In this document: piece after piece, positions 47,093 to 57,159 of the stretch | Layout: each line of letters opens with the position of its first letter | How positions within the stretch are numbered: position 1 is the first letter of the stretch | NCBI RefSeq assembly: GCF_928381405.1 | Contig: NZ_CAKMSB010000002.1 | Span: 62,001 to 126,000 of the forward strand | Direction of reading: 5' to 3' | From: Rothia nasisuis | Lineage (GTDB): Bacteria > Actinomycetota > Actinomycetes > Actinomycetales > Micrococcaceae | Length of the DNA: 64,000 bases | Program-made: the position numbers and the translations under genes | Notes under the pieces: model-generated | What the model saw: the letters and a program-made list of their open reading frames with translations, nothing else | Told to the model about the DNA's origin: nothing | The model's database searches: none

Positions 47093-47503
47093 CTAGGCCA
47101 GCAGGGTCGGCTTGACCTGACGCAGACGGTCGAGCAGGCCGTTGACGAACTTGGGTGAGTCACCCGTTGACAGCAGCCGAACCAGCCCGGTGGCTTCTGA
47201 AATAGCTACCGCATCAGGAATCTCGTCGTTAAAAAGTAGCTCCCAGGCACCTAAGCGCAGGGCAACGCGATCAACGGAGGGCATGCGATCCATAGTCCAG
47301 TCCTGGGCATATGTTTCTATGTACTCTCGAATCTCTTCATCATGGTCACGCACTCCACGAACAATCTGCTCAGAATAGAGGGAAATCTGCGCGGCAGTGT
47401 AGGCACGGCGACGAACCAGAACGTCGATGATATCGTCGCCCCGCTGATCTGCCTCAAACAGAACTTCGAGGGCGCGAAGTCGAGCTTTAGTTCTTGAATT
47501 CAC
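47093..47503 (-). CDS. nusB: Transcription antitermination factor NusB
   Basis: NusB binds boxA RNA with S10 to keep rRNA transcription processive. The 136-residue helical protein begins RTKARLRALEVLFEADQRGD and ends FVNGLLDRLRQ, as the family does, with MDRMPSVDRVALRLGAWELL in between. The start is a GTG. It lies five bases after efp. A long palindromic terminator follows, separating it from pyrR. Confidence 0.95.
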   Translation of the reverse strand: MNSRTKARLRALEVLFEADQRGDDIIDVLVRRRAYTAAQISLYSEQIVRGVRDHDEEIREYIETYAQDWTMDRMPSVDRVALRLGAWELLFNDEIPDAVAISEATGLVRLLSTGDSPKFVNGLLDRLRQVKPTLLA

Positions 47504-47508
47504 GGTGC

Positions 47509-48072
47509 TTAGTCGTTGACGCGGCCGAGGTAGTCGCCTGTGCGGGTATCGACCTTGACCCTGGTGCCGGTCTCAAGGAAAAGGGGAACCTGAATTTCGG
47601 CGCCGGTTTCAACGGTCGCTGGCTTGGTTCCGCCTGTGGAGCGATCACCCTGCAGGCCGGGTTCGGTGTAGGTGATTTCGAGGACGACAGAGGCAGGTAG
47701 CTCGATGTAGAGGGGTGAACCTTCGTGCATGGCGATGGTTGCGGTCTGATTTTCGAGCATGTATTTGGCGGCATCACCGACGGTGACCTCAGATACATTA
47801 ATCTGGTCGTAGGTCTTCATATCCATAAAGACATAGTCGGTGCCGTCCTGGTAGAGGTACTGGTAGTCGGAGCGGTCGACGGTTGCGGTCTCAACCTTAG
47901 CGCCTGCGTTGAAGGTCTTATCGACGACCTTACCGGAGGTGACGTTGCGCAGCTTGGTGCGCACAAAAGCACCGCCCTTACCGGGCTTGACATGCTGAAA
48001 TTCAATGACAGACCAGAGATTTCCGTCAATCTTGAGTACGACACCGTTCTTGATATCTGCGGTAGTAGCCAA
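47509..48072 (-). CDS. efp: Elongation factor P
   Basis: EF-P helps ribosomes through consecutive prolines. The 187-residue protein has the three beta-barrel domains: [19 protein letters not shown] (about 25-43) carries the loop whose lysine-region tip contacts the P-site tRNA, and GDYLGR is the conserved C-terminal signature. The start is a TTG, with AGAGGAGAG upstream. A run of nine T residues on the coding strand sits just before the ribosome binding site. No EF-P modification enzyme gene is in the window. Confidence 0.97.
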   Translation of the reverse strand: MATTADIKNGVVLKIDGNLWSVIEFQHVKPGKGGAFVRTKLRNVTSGKVVDKTFNAGAKVETATVDRSDYQYLYQDGTDYVFMDMKTYDQINVSEVTVGDAAKYMLENQTATIAMHEGSPLYIELPASVVLEITYTEPGLQGDRSTGGTKPATVETGAEIQVPLFLETGTRVKVDTRTGDYLGRVND

Positions 48073-48227
48073 CAGACTCTCCTCTAAAAAAAAATTTAAG
48101 TTTTCAATAATCGTTGCGGGGCTTCCCGCGATAAACCGTAGACAAGTCTACCGTGTGCTCCACGCCTTTGCGGGGTTTCTTGGTGAGACTCACACGAGAT
48201 ATTGGGAGGACGGCTTTCGCCGAAGGG

Positions 48228-49322
48228 TTAGGCGGCGATCTCTTGGTAGGTCATAAAGAGAATAGAGTCATCGGGTACCTCATAGATGCGGGGGCGGCCG
48301 ACGCCTTCGAGCACAACGAACCGGAGCATATTGCCGCGAGCTTTTTTGTCACGGCGCATGGTTTCAAGCAGCTTGGGCCAGCGGTCTGCGGGGTAGGACG
48401 TGGGCAGGTCCAGGGCGGCGCAAATGGTGCGGGTTCGCTCAACAGTGGCCTCGTCCAGGTAGCCAGCGGCCAAAGAAAGCTCCGCTGCGAAAACCATGCC
48501 CACAGCAACAGCGGCACCGTGTCGCCACTGGTAGCGCTCTGCGTGTTCGATAGCGTGGCCCAGAGTATGGCCGTAGTTGAGGAACTCTCGGCGGCCTGAC
48601 TCCTTGAGGTCTTCTGAGACGACCTTAGCCTTAACACGGATGGACCTTTCAATCAGTTCACGCACCACGTCAGACTGAGAATCACGAATCTCGCCAGGTT
48701 TAGCCTCCAGCAGGTCAAGAATGACCGGGTCGGCAATAAAGCCGCATTTAATCACCTCGGCCATACCGGTCAACAGCTCATTGAGAGGCAGGGTACGTAA
48801 CACACCCAGTTCGCACAGCACAGCGGCGGGCGGGTGGAAGGCCCCCACCAGATTCTTGCCCTCGGCGGTATTGATACCGGTTTTACCACCCACAGCCGCA
48901 TCGACCATACCCAGCAGGGTGGTGGGGACGTGAATGACGCGGACGCCGCGCAACCAGGTGGCTGCTACAAAGCCTGCGAGGTCGGTGACGGCGCCGCCGC
49001 CTACAGCGATGATAGCGTCGGTGCGGGTGAAGTCGTTTTGGCCCAGCACCTGCCAGCAGAAGGCTGCGACCTGAATATGTTTACCTTCTTCAGCATCCGG
49101 AATTTCAGCCGAAAAGGCATCAAACCCCGCAGTGCGCATCTGGTCCATAACCAGCTCACCGGTCGAACGCAGGGCCCGGGGATGAATCACGAGAATCCGC
49201 TGGGTGCGTGGCCCGAGTATGCCGGGGATTTCACCGAGCAAATTATGGCCAACTAAAACGTCGTAGTTCTCAGAAGGCTGATTGCCGGTGACGGAAATGA
49301 CGGTGGTTGGGGCTTCGCTCAT
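48228..49322 (-). CDS. aroB: 3-dehydroquinate synthase
   Basis: AroB converts DAHP to 3-dehydroquinate, the second shikimate step, using NAD and a metal. The 364-residue protein has AVGGGAVTDLAGFVAATWLR, HVPTTLLGMVDAAVGGKTG and LNYGHTLGHAIEH (metal-binding histidines). I chose the ATG at 49322, which overlaps the aroK stop by four bases (ATGA); frames upstream extend into aroK and are unlike the family. It is the last gene of the aroC-aroK-aroB group, 155 bases from efp. Confidence 0.96.
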   Translation of the reverse strand: MSEAPTTVISVTGNQPSENYDVLVGHNLLGEIPGILGPRTQRILVIHPRALRSTGELVMDQMRTAGFDAFSAEIPDAEEGKHIQVAAFCWQVLGQNDFTRTDAIIAVGGGAVTDLAGFVAATWLRGVRVIHVPTTLLGMVDAAVGGKTGINTAEGKNLVGAFHPPAAVLCELGVLRTLPLNELLTGMAEVIKCGFIADPVILDLLEAKPGEIRDSQSDVVRELIERSIRVKAKVVSEDLKESGRREFLNYGHTLGHAIEHAERYQWRHGAAVAVGMVFAAELSLAAGYLDEATVERTRTICAALDLPTSYPADRWPKLLETMRRDKKARGNMLRFVVLEGVGRPRIYEVPDDSILFMTYQEIAA

Positions 49323-49939
49323 GCCGTCTCCTTGCGACTGTTGATGATGAAGTTCTGAATTTCTGCGGCCATATCTGCGATACCGCGGCCACCGCAAGCA
49401 TCTAGGGTATAGCTGGCGAGCTCTTCGTAGCGGTGGCGGCGGGCCTCGAAAATCTGGGTCCATTTTTCAATTGGGTTGGGTTGCAGCAGGGGCCGGGTCT
49501 TGCTGTTTTGAATGCGAGGTGCCACGGTTTCAGCGTCAACCTTAATGTAGATAACGGTTTCGGCGGCCAGCATATCAGCGACGGCCGGGGTCATAGGCGC
49601 TCCCCCTCCCAGGGAGAAAATGGTGTTGCGGCGGGAGGGCGAGGTGAGCACGTCCTTGATAATCTCCGCCTCAATGCGTCTAAACTCGGCTTCACCGTAG
49701 TCAACGAAAAGCTGCGATACCTCACCGTATTTCTCGACGATGAGATAGTCAGAGTCGAGGAATTCGTAGCCGTAGAAGCGCGCCAGATGCGTACCTATGT
49801 AGGATTTACCCGCTGCCATAGGGCCGATAATCACGACCGGGCGAGATTTTTCGATATAGGTTTCTTGCACCTCGCGCACCTGGTTGGGCGCGAGCGCCTC
49901 GGTCATGTCGATCGCGCGGTCACGTGATCGGTTGGGCAT
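49319..49939 (-). CDS. aroK: Shikimate kinase
   Basis: AroK phosphorylates shikimate. The 206-residue form from the ATG at 49939 has the P-loop GPMAAGKS, the shikimate-binding Asp in FLDSDYLIVEKYGE, FRRIEAEII, SLGGGAPM and the lid arginine in KTRPLLQPNP. The N-terminal extension (about 33 residues before the P-loop strand) is longer than usual, and a downstream ATG at 49906 is a possible start. It begins two bases after aroC and overlaps aroB by four. Confidence 0.93.
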   Translation of the reverse strand: MPNRSRDRAIDMTEALAPNQVREVQETYIEKSRPVVIIGPMAAGKSYIGTHLARFYGYEFLDSDYLIVEKYGEVSQLFVDYGEAEFRRIEAEIIKDVLTSPSRRNTIFSLGGGAPMTPAVADMLAAETVIYIKVDAETVAPRIQNSKTRPLLQPNPIEKWTQIFEARRHRYEELASYTLDACGGRGIADMAAEIQNFIINSRKETA

Positions 49940-49941
49940 CT

Positions 49942-51156
49942 CTAGTCGTTCCACCCTGCTACGTTTGATTCCCAGGCAAGGGACTCAGGGATGGCTGCCA
50001 GGTAGGAATCCATATTACGGCGGGTTTCGGTGATGGAGTCTCCGCCAAACTTTTCGAGGGCGGCTTCGGCCAGCACCAGGGCGACCATGGCTTCTGCAAC
50101 GACGCCGGCTGCTGGCACCGCACATACATCTGAGCGCTGATGGTGGGCTCGGGCCACCTCACCGGTAGAGGTGTCGATGGTGGCCAAAGCCTTAGGTACG
50201 GTGGCGATAGGCTTCATGGCCGCGCGAACGCGGAGAAGGTCACCGATGGTCATGCCACCTTCAATGCCTCCTGCGCGGTTAGAGACGCGGTGTACCCCGT
50301 GTTCGCCGGGTACAATTTCGTCGTGGGCGCGGGTGCCGGGGCGCTTGGCGGTTTCAAAGCCGTCGCCAACTTCTACACCCTTGATGGCTTGAATACCCAT
50401 GAGGGCCGCGGCTAAACGCGCGTCAAGGCGGCGGTCCCAGTGCACGTAGGAGCCAAGGCCCGGGGGCAGGCCGTAGGCCAGAACTTCAACCACACCGCCC
50501 AGGGTTTCACCGTCCTTGTGAGCCTTATCGACAGTAGCTACCATAGCTTCAGAGGTAGCTGCGTCGAAGCAGCGCAGGGGGTCAGCATCGAGGGCGGCTA
50601 CATCGCGAGGGGTAGGACGCGGCGCGTCAATCGGCGCTGCCACCTCGGCAATAGCGGTGGTGTGGCTGACCAGCTCTACTCCTAGAGCCTTGAGGATCTG
50701 GGCCGCGACAACACCCAGGGCTACGCGGGTTGCGGTCTCGCGGGCACTGGCGCGTTCCAATACGGGGCGGGATTCGTCAAAGCCGTACTTCTGCATACCG
50801 GCAAAGTCGGCGTGGCCCGGGCGGGGGCGGGTCAGCGCCGCATTGCGGGCACGGTTCTCGATGAGAGCTGGATCTACGGGATCAGATGACATAACATCAA
50901 CCCACTTGGGCCACTCCGTGTTGGCGATTTCAAGAGCAACGGGCCCGCCCTGGGTAAGACCGTGGCGCACGCCGCCAAGGATGCGGACGCGGTCCTCTTC
51001 AAACTTCATGCGGGCACCGCGGCCGTAACCGAGACGGCGGCGGGCCAGGGCATCGCGGACCATCTCACTGGTCAGTTCGACGCCTGCGGGTACACCTTCA
51101 ATAATTCCGACCAGAGCTTCACCGTGTGATTCCCCGGCTGTGAGCCAACGCAGCAT
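49942..51156 (-). CDS. aroC: Chorismate synthase
   Basis: AroC removes phosphate from EPSP to give chorismate and needs reduced FMN. The 404-residue protein starts [20 protein letters not shown] and shows [26 protein letters not shown] and [11 protein letters not shown], the three FMN and substrate signatures. AAGAAGG precedes the ATG. It heads the aroC-aroK-aroB cluster, 107 bases downstream of aroE. Confidence 0.97.
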   Translation of the reverse strand: MLRWLTAGESHGEALVGIIEGVPAGVELTSEMVRDALARRRLGYGRGARMKFEEDRVRILGGVRHGLTQGGPVALEIANTEWPKWVDVMSSDPVDPALIENRARNAALTRPRPGHADFAGMQKYGFDESRPVLERASARETATRVALGVVAAQILKALGVELVSHTTAIAEVAAPIDAPRPTPRDVAALDADPLRCFDAATSEAMVATVDKAHKDGETLGGVVEVLAYGLPPGLGSYVHWDRRLDARLAAALMGIQAIKGVEVGDGFETAKRPGTRAHDEIVPGEHGVHRVSNRAGGIEGGMTIGDLLRVRAAMKPIATVPKALATIDTSTGEVARAHHQRSDVCAVPAAGVVAEAMVALVLAEAALEKFGGDSITETRRNMDSYLAAIPESLAWESNVAGWND

Positions 51157-51263
51157 CTCTAACCTTCTTTGTTGTGCCGTTACTTTGTGGGTCTAGTGTT
51201 CTAAGATTGGCAAATCTGGGCGCTGATAGCAAACCTTGGCTTCACCATGCGAGAGATTTCGTA

Positions 51264-52190
51264 TTAGCGGGTGAGCTTGGCGGGATCGCTCACGAGTTCG
51301 GGGGCAAAACCAGTTACAGCTAACCCGATAGCCTGGCGCATAGCGGCTAGAACCTCAGCCTGGTTCGGTAACCGCTCCTCCAGGGTGCGCCCGGTAAAGA
51401 GCTTAACCTGGTCGACGGCCTGGTACATGAGCATCTCTAGCCCACTGGTGACCGCCCCTCCTCGCTGTTGCCAGGCGCTGGCAAGCGGTGAGGGCCAGGG
51501 GTCATACGAGACATCAAGGAGCACTTTGGCCGGGTGCCGGGGAGCTCCCATCAGTAAGGCATCGGCTGCCCCGGAGGGTAGGGTGGATACGGTCACATCA
51601 AAGCTCTGGTAAAGCTGGCTGAAACTGGCGATATTGGCAAAGTTGATGTTCAGGCCCAGACGGGCCGCAGCATCCGATACGCCGAGGGCTCGTGCTGGGT
51701 CACGTACGAAGACCAGGACGTTTTCCGTGCCCAGGTAGGCTAAGGCAGCTAGTGCTGCTGTTGCGGTACCCCCGCCACCAATAATGGCTGCAGAACGGGG
51801 TGCTCCTTCCACTCCGGCCTGACGCAGGGCATTGACGATACCCGATACGTCCGTGTTGTGCCCGTAGGCTCGTCTATTCCCCTCGGCGTTCTTGCGCCAG
51901 AAGACGGTGTTGACCACTCCCACGGCCTGCGCGAAAGGGGTCAGCTCGTCTAGGTGTTCCATGACCACGGTCTTGAGCGGCATAGTGACCGAAAAACCGC
52001 AGGTGCCCGCATCTGGGCCAAGCTCGTCGAAAACGGCCGCTACCTGCTCCTCCGTAGTGTCACGCCGCTCATAGATGATGTGCTCATTGAGCTGCTGGTA
52101 GGCGGCCCGGTGCAGCAGGGGTGACTTGCTGTGCTTAATGGGGTGCCCCAAGACAAAAGCCTTGGGGCACGCAATCGGTTCACACGTCAT
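51264..52190 (-). CDS. aroE: Shikimate dehydrogenase
   Basis: AroE reduces 3-dehydroshikimate to shikimate. The 308-residue protein has the substrate site VLGHPIKHSKSPLLHRAAY, the catalytic lysine in SVTMPLKTVVMEHLDELT, GHNTDVSGIVNALR, and the dinucleotide loop IIGGGGTATAALAAL. Cofactor preference cannot be fixed by eye. The ATG overlaps the mltG stop by one base (TAATG), so the two are coupled; this mltG-aroE pairing is common in actinobacteria. Confidence 0.93.
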   Translation of the reverse strand: MTCEPIACPKAFVLGHPIKHSKSPLLHRAAYQQLNEHIIYERRDTTEEQVAAVFDELGPDAGTCGFSVTMPLKTVVMEHLDELTPFAQAVGVVNTVFWRKNAEGNRRAYGHNTDVSGIVNALRQAGVEGAPRSAAIIGGGGTATAALAALAYLGTENVLVFVRDPARALGVSDAAARLGLNINFANIASFSQLYQSFDVTVSTLPSGAADALLMGAPRHPAKVLLDVSYDPWPSPLASAWQQRGGAVTSGLEMLMYQAVDQVKLFTGRTLEERLPNQAEVLAAMRQAIGLAVTGFAPELVSDPAKLTR

Positions 52191-53407
52191 TAGGAACAGA
52201 CGCCTTCGTGAGTCTCACAGAACCTATCGTAGATCTCTACGTTCTGGAGGTGCTCTTCATAGGTCTCGGCAAAGAGGGTCTCACCGGTGAAAAGATCAAC
52301 TGTCACCCAGAAGTAGTAATTATTCTTTTCTGGATCAGCTGCCGCCTTGATGGCTGCTGCACCGGGTGAACCAATGGGGCCAGCCGGTAGTCCCTTGTAG
52401 TAGAAGGTGTTGTATTTGTTGCTGGCGTCCTGCTTCTGCTCATTCGAGATATGGTAGCTCTGAATACCCAGACCGTAGGCTACAGTAGCGTCTGACTGCA
52501 AGAAGCCGCTGGTTTCACCGTCGGGATTATTCATACGATTTTCAATAGCACCAGCGATGGGTTTGTAGTCAGCCTCTCTACCCTCAAACTCCAGAATAGA
52601 CGCGACTGTAATGACATGGAAGATACGGTCGTCACCGGTTACACCATCAGCCTCAAGCTGCTGCTTGGTGTTATCGACCATCATCTGCAGGATTTCCTTG
52701 GCACCTGCGTCCTTGGGGAATCTGTACTCACCCGGGTAGAGGAAGCCCTCTATCGTGGGGAACTGGGAGGGAATACCAAATTCCTCGGGGTTCTCCCCCA
52801 GAGACTTAAATTCTTGCACGCTAATACCGGTGCCGGTGGCCAAGGCCTCGAAGGTCTTGTCCATACGCCAGGTACGGTCAACGGCTACGTAGTTTGTGTT
52901 GGCATCGTCAAAGCGCAGGAGCTTGCTTAGGGCGGATGAGCTACTCATCTCTTCTTGGAGCTTGTATTCACCGGGTTGGAAGTACTGGCCGGGCGCGGTC
53001 TCACTGTAGACATCAAGGAAGCGGTCAGCGTTGGCAATGATGCCCTGCTCTTCGAGGGCAGCAGCGATGGAAATAGCTCCCTCGCCTTCCTTAACAACAA
53101 AGGTCACTTCAGTTCCGTTACCTTCACCGGCGTAATCTTTCCGCTCGAACCAGCCAAATTGAGGGGCTAGCACAGAGAGCACCAAGATGAGAGCCACGGT
53201 GAAAAGGATACCTGCGGAAATGAGGAAGTTACGTGAGCGGCGCTTTCGTTGCTCTCTCGGATCAGCTCTGGTGCCGTGTTCGTACTCAACTTCGGTAAAG
53301 AATCCACTCCCAGAGCCACCGTCCGCTGGCCCAAGAATACCGCTAAGATCTGTCTGCTGGTTTCTGGTGCGGCGAGGGCGGCGGCTAGAACTCGTGTTCT
53401 CAGACAT
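52190..53407 (-). CDS. mltG: Endolytic transglycosylase MltG
   Basis: MltG cuts nascent peptidoglycan strands outside the membrane and helps set glycan length. The 405-residue protein has a basic cytoplasmic tail, one membrane helix (about 70-88), and the YceG domain (about 105-400) with SILEFEGREADYKPIAGAIENR, which carries the catalytic glutamate region, and GPIGSPGAAAIKAA. I chose the ATG at 53407, with GGAGAA six bases upstream; it overlaps ruvX by eight bases. Confidence 0.94.
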   Translation of the reverse strand: MSENTSSSRRPRRTRNQQTDLSGILGPADGGSGSGFFTEVEYEHGTRADPREQRKRRSRNFLISAGILFTVALILVLSVLAPQFGWFERKDYAGEGNGTEVTFVVKEGEGAISIAAALEEQGIIANADRFLDVYSETAPGQYFQPGEYKLQEEMSSSSALSKLLRFDDANTNYVAVDRTWRMDKTFEALATGTGISVQEFKSLGENPEEFGIPSQFPTIEGFLYPGEYRFPKDAGAKEILQMMVDNTKQQLEADGVTGDDRIFHVITVASILEFEGREADYKPIAGAIENRMNNPDGETSGFLQSDATVAYGLGIQSYHISNEQKQDASNKYNTFYYKGLPAGPIGSPGAAAIKAAADPEKNNYYFWVTVDLFTGETLFAETYEEHLQNVEIYDRFCETHEGVCS

Positions 53408-53942
53408 GCGGGTTCTCCGTTTCGTCGTTGAAGGTCGGCTGGGCAGGGTTGGCGGTGTTCTTGGTATCTTCAACCAGGTAACCAGCTAGATGCTGCCCCG
53501 CTTTGAGGGTATCGACCGCATGCTGCAGGATATTGACCGCAGCAACCTGATCGACCATAGTTTTAAAGTCTCTGCTCGATACCCCTGCCTCATGTAGGGA
53601 GCGGTGAGCGCTCACCGTGGTGAGTCGCTCGTCCACCAACCACACGGGCAAGGGGGTACCATCATCGGCAAGTTCTTGAACCAGGGCCTCGGCGTAGTCA
53701 CGAGCCATCACGGTTGAAGGGCTCTCTCCCCCACCCATGGTTCGAGGGAGCCCCACAAACACCTCGGTCACGTCGTTAACCTCGATAAGTTTACGGAGCA
53801 CACGCCGATCTGAGTTCTTTTTCATATCGCGACGTAGGGTTTTGAGCGGGGTTGCGAGTATGCCGTCGGGGTCGCACAGGGCTAGGCCGACGCGAGCATT
53901 CCCCACGTCGACTCCCATGCGGCGGCCTCTGGTGAAGGTCAC
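53400..53942 (-). CDS. ruvX: Holliday junction resolvase-like protein RuvX/YqgF
   Basis: An RNase H-fold nuclease proposed to act on Holliday junctions or to process 16S rRNA ends. The catalytic acids lie in MGVDVGNARVGLALCDPDG, VWLVDERLTT and VDQVAAVNILQ. From the GTG at 53942, four bases after the alaS stop, it has 180 residues; an ATG at 53918 with AGAGG upstream is equally possible. The C-terminal 30 residues are a low-complexity tail. The order alaS-ruvX-mltG-aroE is conserved. Confidence 0.92.
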   Translation of the reverse strand: MTFTRGRRMGVDVGNARVGLALCDPDGILATPLKTLRRDMKKNSDRRVLRKLIEVNDVTEVFVGLPRTMGGGESPSTVMARDYAEALVQELADDGTPLPVWLVDERLTTVSAHRSLHEAGVSSRDFKTMVDQVAAVNILQHAVDTLKAGQHLAGYLVEDTKNTANPAQPTFNDETENPHV

Positions 53943-53946
53943 GGTG

Positions 53947-56634
53947 CTAGGCTCCCAGCTCGGAAATCGCGGAGCGAATTGCGGTAAAAGCTGCGTCAAT
54001 TGCGGTGGGATCCTGCCCGCCGCCCTGGGCGACGTCGTCTTTACCGCCACCGCCACCGCCCAGTACACCTGCGGCGATGCGGACGAGAGCGCCCGCCTTC
54101 ACACCCGCATCGCGAGCTGCCTGGTTGGTAGCTACCAGAATGACAGGGCGGCCGTTGTTTACACCGGCTACAGCCACGGTAGCGGCCTCTTCGCCCAGGC
54201 GGCCACGCAGGTCAAGGGCCAGTTCACGCACGGCATTGGCGTCCAGCTCGCCAGCGTTGTGTAGCAGAGTGCGTACGGAACCAACCGTCTGGGCTGACTC
54301 GGTCAGCTTACCGGCCTCCGCCTGTAGCTTTTCCTTGCGGAGCTTGGCCAGTTCTTTCTCAGCTTCCTTGAGCTTGGTCAGGGTCTGGTTAATCTTCTCG
54401 GGCAGTTCAGCCGAGGACTGAACCTTCATCAGACCGGTCAGCTGGTTGACCAGGGTGCGCTCAGCTGCCAGGTGGTTGAAGGAGTCTAAGCCCACCAGCG
54501 CTTCAACGCGGCGGTTGCCGGAGCCGACAGACTGCTCGGTGAGCAGGGTCAGCGAACCAATCTGGGCGGTTGAACTAACGTGAGTGCCGCCGCAGAGCTC
54601 GCGGGAGAACTCGCCGCCCATTTCGACCACGCGCACGGTATCGCCATACTTCTCGCCGAAGAGGCTCATGGCACCCAGCTTCTTAGCCTCGTCCAGGGGC
54701 ATGGTGCGGGTGATGGTCTCGAAGTTGTCGCGAATTGCGGTGTTAGCAACTTCTTCGACCTCCTGCTTTGCCGAGTTTGAGAGACCCTCGCTCCAGGCGA
54801 AGTCGAAGCGTAGGTAGCCCTCCTTGTTGAAAGAGCCGCGCTGGGTTGCCTCATTGCCGAGTACTTGGTGGAGGGCAGCATGGATGATGTGGGTACCAGA
54901 GTGAGCCTTTTCGCCGTCGCGGCGGCGCTGAACGTCCACCTGGGCAATCACAGGAGCGCCAGCTACTGCCTCACCCTCACGCACCACAGCACGGTGTACA
55001 GAAAGACCTTTAACGGGTTGCTGTACGTCTGACACATCGATGGTGAAGCCGTTACCAGAAATCACTCCGGTGTCAGCGGCCTGGCCACCTGCCTCGGCGT
55101 AGAAAGGGGTCTTGTCAAGTACAACTTCGACCTTCTGACCAGCAGACGCTACCGGAACGCTCACACCGTCAATGAGAACGGCGCGCAGGGTGGTTTCGGT
55201 GCGCAGCTCATCATAACCGGTGAAGATAGAGCCGCGCTCATCAGCCATCTCTCGAAAGACAGAGAGGTCAGCCATTCCGCCCTTCTTGGCCTTGGCGTCG
55301 GCCTGGGCACGGTGGCGCTGCTCTTCCATGAGGGCGCGGAACTGGGCCTCATCAACCTTTACACCGGCTTCTTCTGCCATTTCTAGGGTCAGGTCAATGG
55401 GGAAGCCGTAGGTATCGTGTAGGGCAAAGGCATCTGCGCCAGAAACCTCACCCTTACCGGCTGCCTTGGCAGAGGCAACTGCCTCCTCAAGGCGGGAGGT
55501 ACCGGACTCAATGGTCTTGAGGAAGGCCTTCTCTTCGGCGTAGGCAATACGGGAGATACGCTCAAAGTCTTCGGCGACCACAGGGTAGGCACCTGCCATA
55601 GCGTCACGCGAGGCCGGGAAGAGCACGGGCAGGCAGGGTTCAGTGACGCCCAAGAGGCGCATAGCGCGAATGGCGCGGCGCATAAGGCGTCGAAGAATAT
55701 AGCCCCGGCCTTCATTGGAGGGAGTAACCCCGTCGGCAATCAGCATGAGTGAGGAGCGGACGTGGTCGGCAACCACGCGCATACGCACATCGTCCTCGTA
55801 TCCCTCATCTGAGGCGTTCTCAGACCCGTGGTACTTCTTTCCTGAGAGCTGCGAGGCCGCATCAAGCACAGGGCGCACCTGGTCGGTTTCATAGAAGTTC
55901 TCAACGTTCTGCAGGAGCATGGCCAGGCGCTCTACGCCCAGGCCGGTGTCAATATTCTTTGTGGGAAGATCACCCAGAATCTCGAAGGAATCTTTGCCAG
56001 TGCCCTCACCACGCTGGTACTGCATAAAGACCAGGTTCCAGATTTCAATGTAGCGATCATCATCAGCCGCGGGGCCGCCCTCTTTACCATATTCGGGGCC
56101 GCGGTCGTAGAAAATCTCGGAATCGGGGCCTGCGGGGCCGGGTTGGCCGGTGGACCAGTAGTTTTCTGACATGCCCATCTTCTGGATCCGCTCGGCGGGG
56201 AACTTTACGTCATTAACCCAGATGTTGTAGGCCTCGTCGTCGCCCTCATACACAGTAACCCAAAGACGGTCGGGGTCAAGGCCGTAGCCGCCTTCCTCAA
56301 GGGACGAGGTCAGCAGCTCGTAGGCCCAGGGAATGACCTCCTTCTTGAAGTAATCACCAAAAGAGAAGTTACCGGCCATCTGAAAGAAGGTGCCGTGGCG
56401 GGCGGTCTTACCGACCTCGTCAATATCCAGGGTACGGATACATTTCTGTACGCTCACGGCGCGAGAAAAGGGGGGAGTTTCACGGCCTAGGAAGTAAGGA
56501 ATAAAGGGCACCATGCCAGCGATAGTGAACATAGCACCGGGCTCATGAGAGACAAGAGAAGCCGAAGGTACCACGGTGTGCCCGCGCTTTTCGAAAAAGC
56601 TAATCCAGCGCTGTGAGATTTCCTGTGAAAGCAT
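53947..56634 (-). CDS. alaS: Alanyl-tRNA synthetase
   Basis: AlaRS charges tRNA-Ala and clears mischarged Ser and Gly. The 895-residue class II enzyme has the catalytic core (about 1-250, MFTIAGMVPFIPYFLGRE, WNLVFMQYQRG), the editing domain with zinc ligands HSGTHIIHAALH and CGGTHVSSTAQIG, and a C-terminal C-Ala domain with the glycine-rich VLGGGGGGKDDVAQGGG. AGGAAG lies about 11 bases before the ATG. No T-box is seen in the 60-base upstream gap. Confidence 0.97.
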   Translation of the reverse strand: MLSQEISQRWISFFEKRGHTVVPSASLVSHEPGAMFTIAGMVPFIPYFLGRETPPFSRAVSVQKCIRTLDIDEVGKTARHGTFFQMAGNFSFGDYFKKEVIPWAYELLTSSLEEGGYGLDPDRLWVTVYEGDDEAYNIWVNDVKFPAERIQKMGMSENYWSTGQPGPAGPDSEIFYDRGPEYGKEGGPAADDDRYIEIWNLVFMQYQRGEGTGKDSFEILGDLPTKNIDTGLGVERLAMLLQNVENFYETDQVRPVLDAASQLSGKKYHGSENASDEGYEDDVRMRVVADHVRSSLMLIADGVTPSNEGRGYILRRLMRRAIRAMRLLGVTEPCLPVLFPASRDAMAGAYPVVAEDFERISRIAYAEEKAFLKTIESGTSRLEEAVASAKAAGKGEVSGADAFALHDTYGFPIDLTLEMAEEAGVKVDEAQFRALMEEQRHRAQADAKAKKGGMADLSVFREMADERGSIFTGYDELRTETTLRAVLIDGVSVPVASAGQKVEVVLDKTPFYAEAGGQAADTGVISGNGFTIDVSDVQQPVKGLSVHRAVVREGEAVAGAPVIAQVDVQRRRDGEKAHSGTHIIHAALHQVLGNEATQRGSFNKEGYLRFDFAWSEGLSNSAKQEVEEVANTAIRDNFETITRTMPLDEAKKLGAMSLFGEKYGDTVRVVEMGGEFSRELCGGTHVSSTAQIGSLTLLTEQSVGSGNRRVEALVGLDSFNHLAAERTLVNQLTGLMKVQSSAELPEKINQTLTKLKEAEKELAKLRKEKLQAEAGKLTESAQTVGSVRTLLHNAGELDANAVRELALDLRGRLGEEAATVAVAGVNNGRPVILVATNQAARDAGVKAGALVRIAAGVLGGGGGGKDDVAQGGGQDPTAIDAAFTAIRSAISELGA

Positions 56635-56694
56635 CGAGGAGTATCTTCCTTTGGTTTGGGTTTAAATCTGGGGGCCTGCTAGAGGCTAAAAGTT

Positions 56695-57159
56695 TTAGGC
56701 GAAGAAGTCTTTGCCGAGCTCTGCATCGCGGGCCAGACGCTTGCGAACCTCCGCTTCGCGGCCCTCACGGCTAACTGCTGAGGGCAGGGCATCGGAATCC
56801 ATGACGCCGGTGGGCGAGTTATCGGGTGGTAGTTGCTGCCAGGTGTCTAAGGAGCCGGGGCGGACGTCCTGTGTCTGGGCATCAAAGCGGTTCTTAAGTT
56901 CGGCTTCTTTTTCGTCCATACCAGCCTTGACGGTGGCTGCAAACCCCAATGCCTTAAGGGCCGCATTCTTGAAGGGAGCCCCGTAGGTGGAATCGAAGAA
57001 TCGAGCCATGGTACCGCCTTCGCTGGTGAACCGTTCAAGGGTGGTTTTGGTTTTAACTTCCACATCGGTGCGAGCGGGTTTCGCCACCCTGGTGCGGGTG
57101 GCCAGGAAGCCTGCTGCTGCTCCACCGGTGATGAGTAGAACGTTTTTGAGCAGACCCAT
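56695..57159 (-). CDS. Small DUF6167-like membrane-anchored protein
   Basis: A 154-residue protein with one N-terminal hydrophobic segment (about 4-21), then a mostly helical, charged body. Actinobacteria carry such a protein between the DUF948 gene and alaS. The function is unknown. The ATG follows the DUF948 stop with no gap, so the two are almost certainly co-translated and may interact. The family name is assigned from position and general shape, not from a diagnostic motif. Confidence 0.65.
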   Translation of the reverse strand: MGLLKNVLLITGGAAAGFLATRTRVAKPARTDVEVKTKTTLERFTSEGGTMARFFDSTYGAPFKNAALKALGFAATVKAGMDEKEAELKNRFDAQTQDVRPGSLDTWQQLPPDNSPTGVMDSDALPSAVSREGREAEVRKRLARDAELGKDFFA

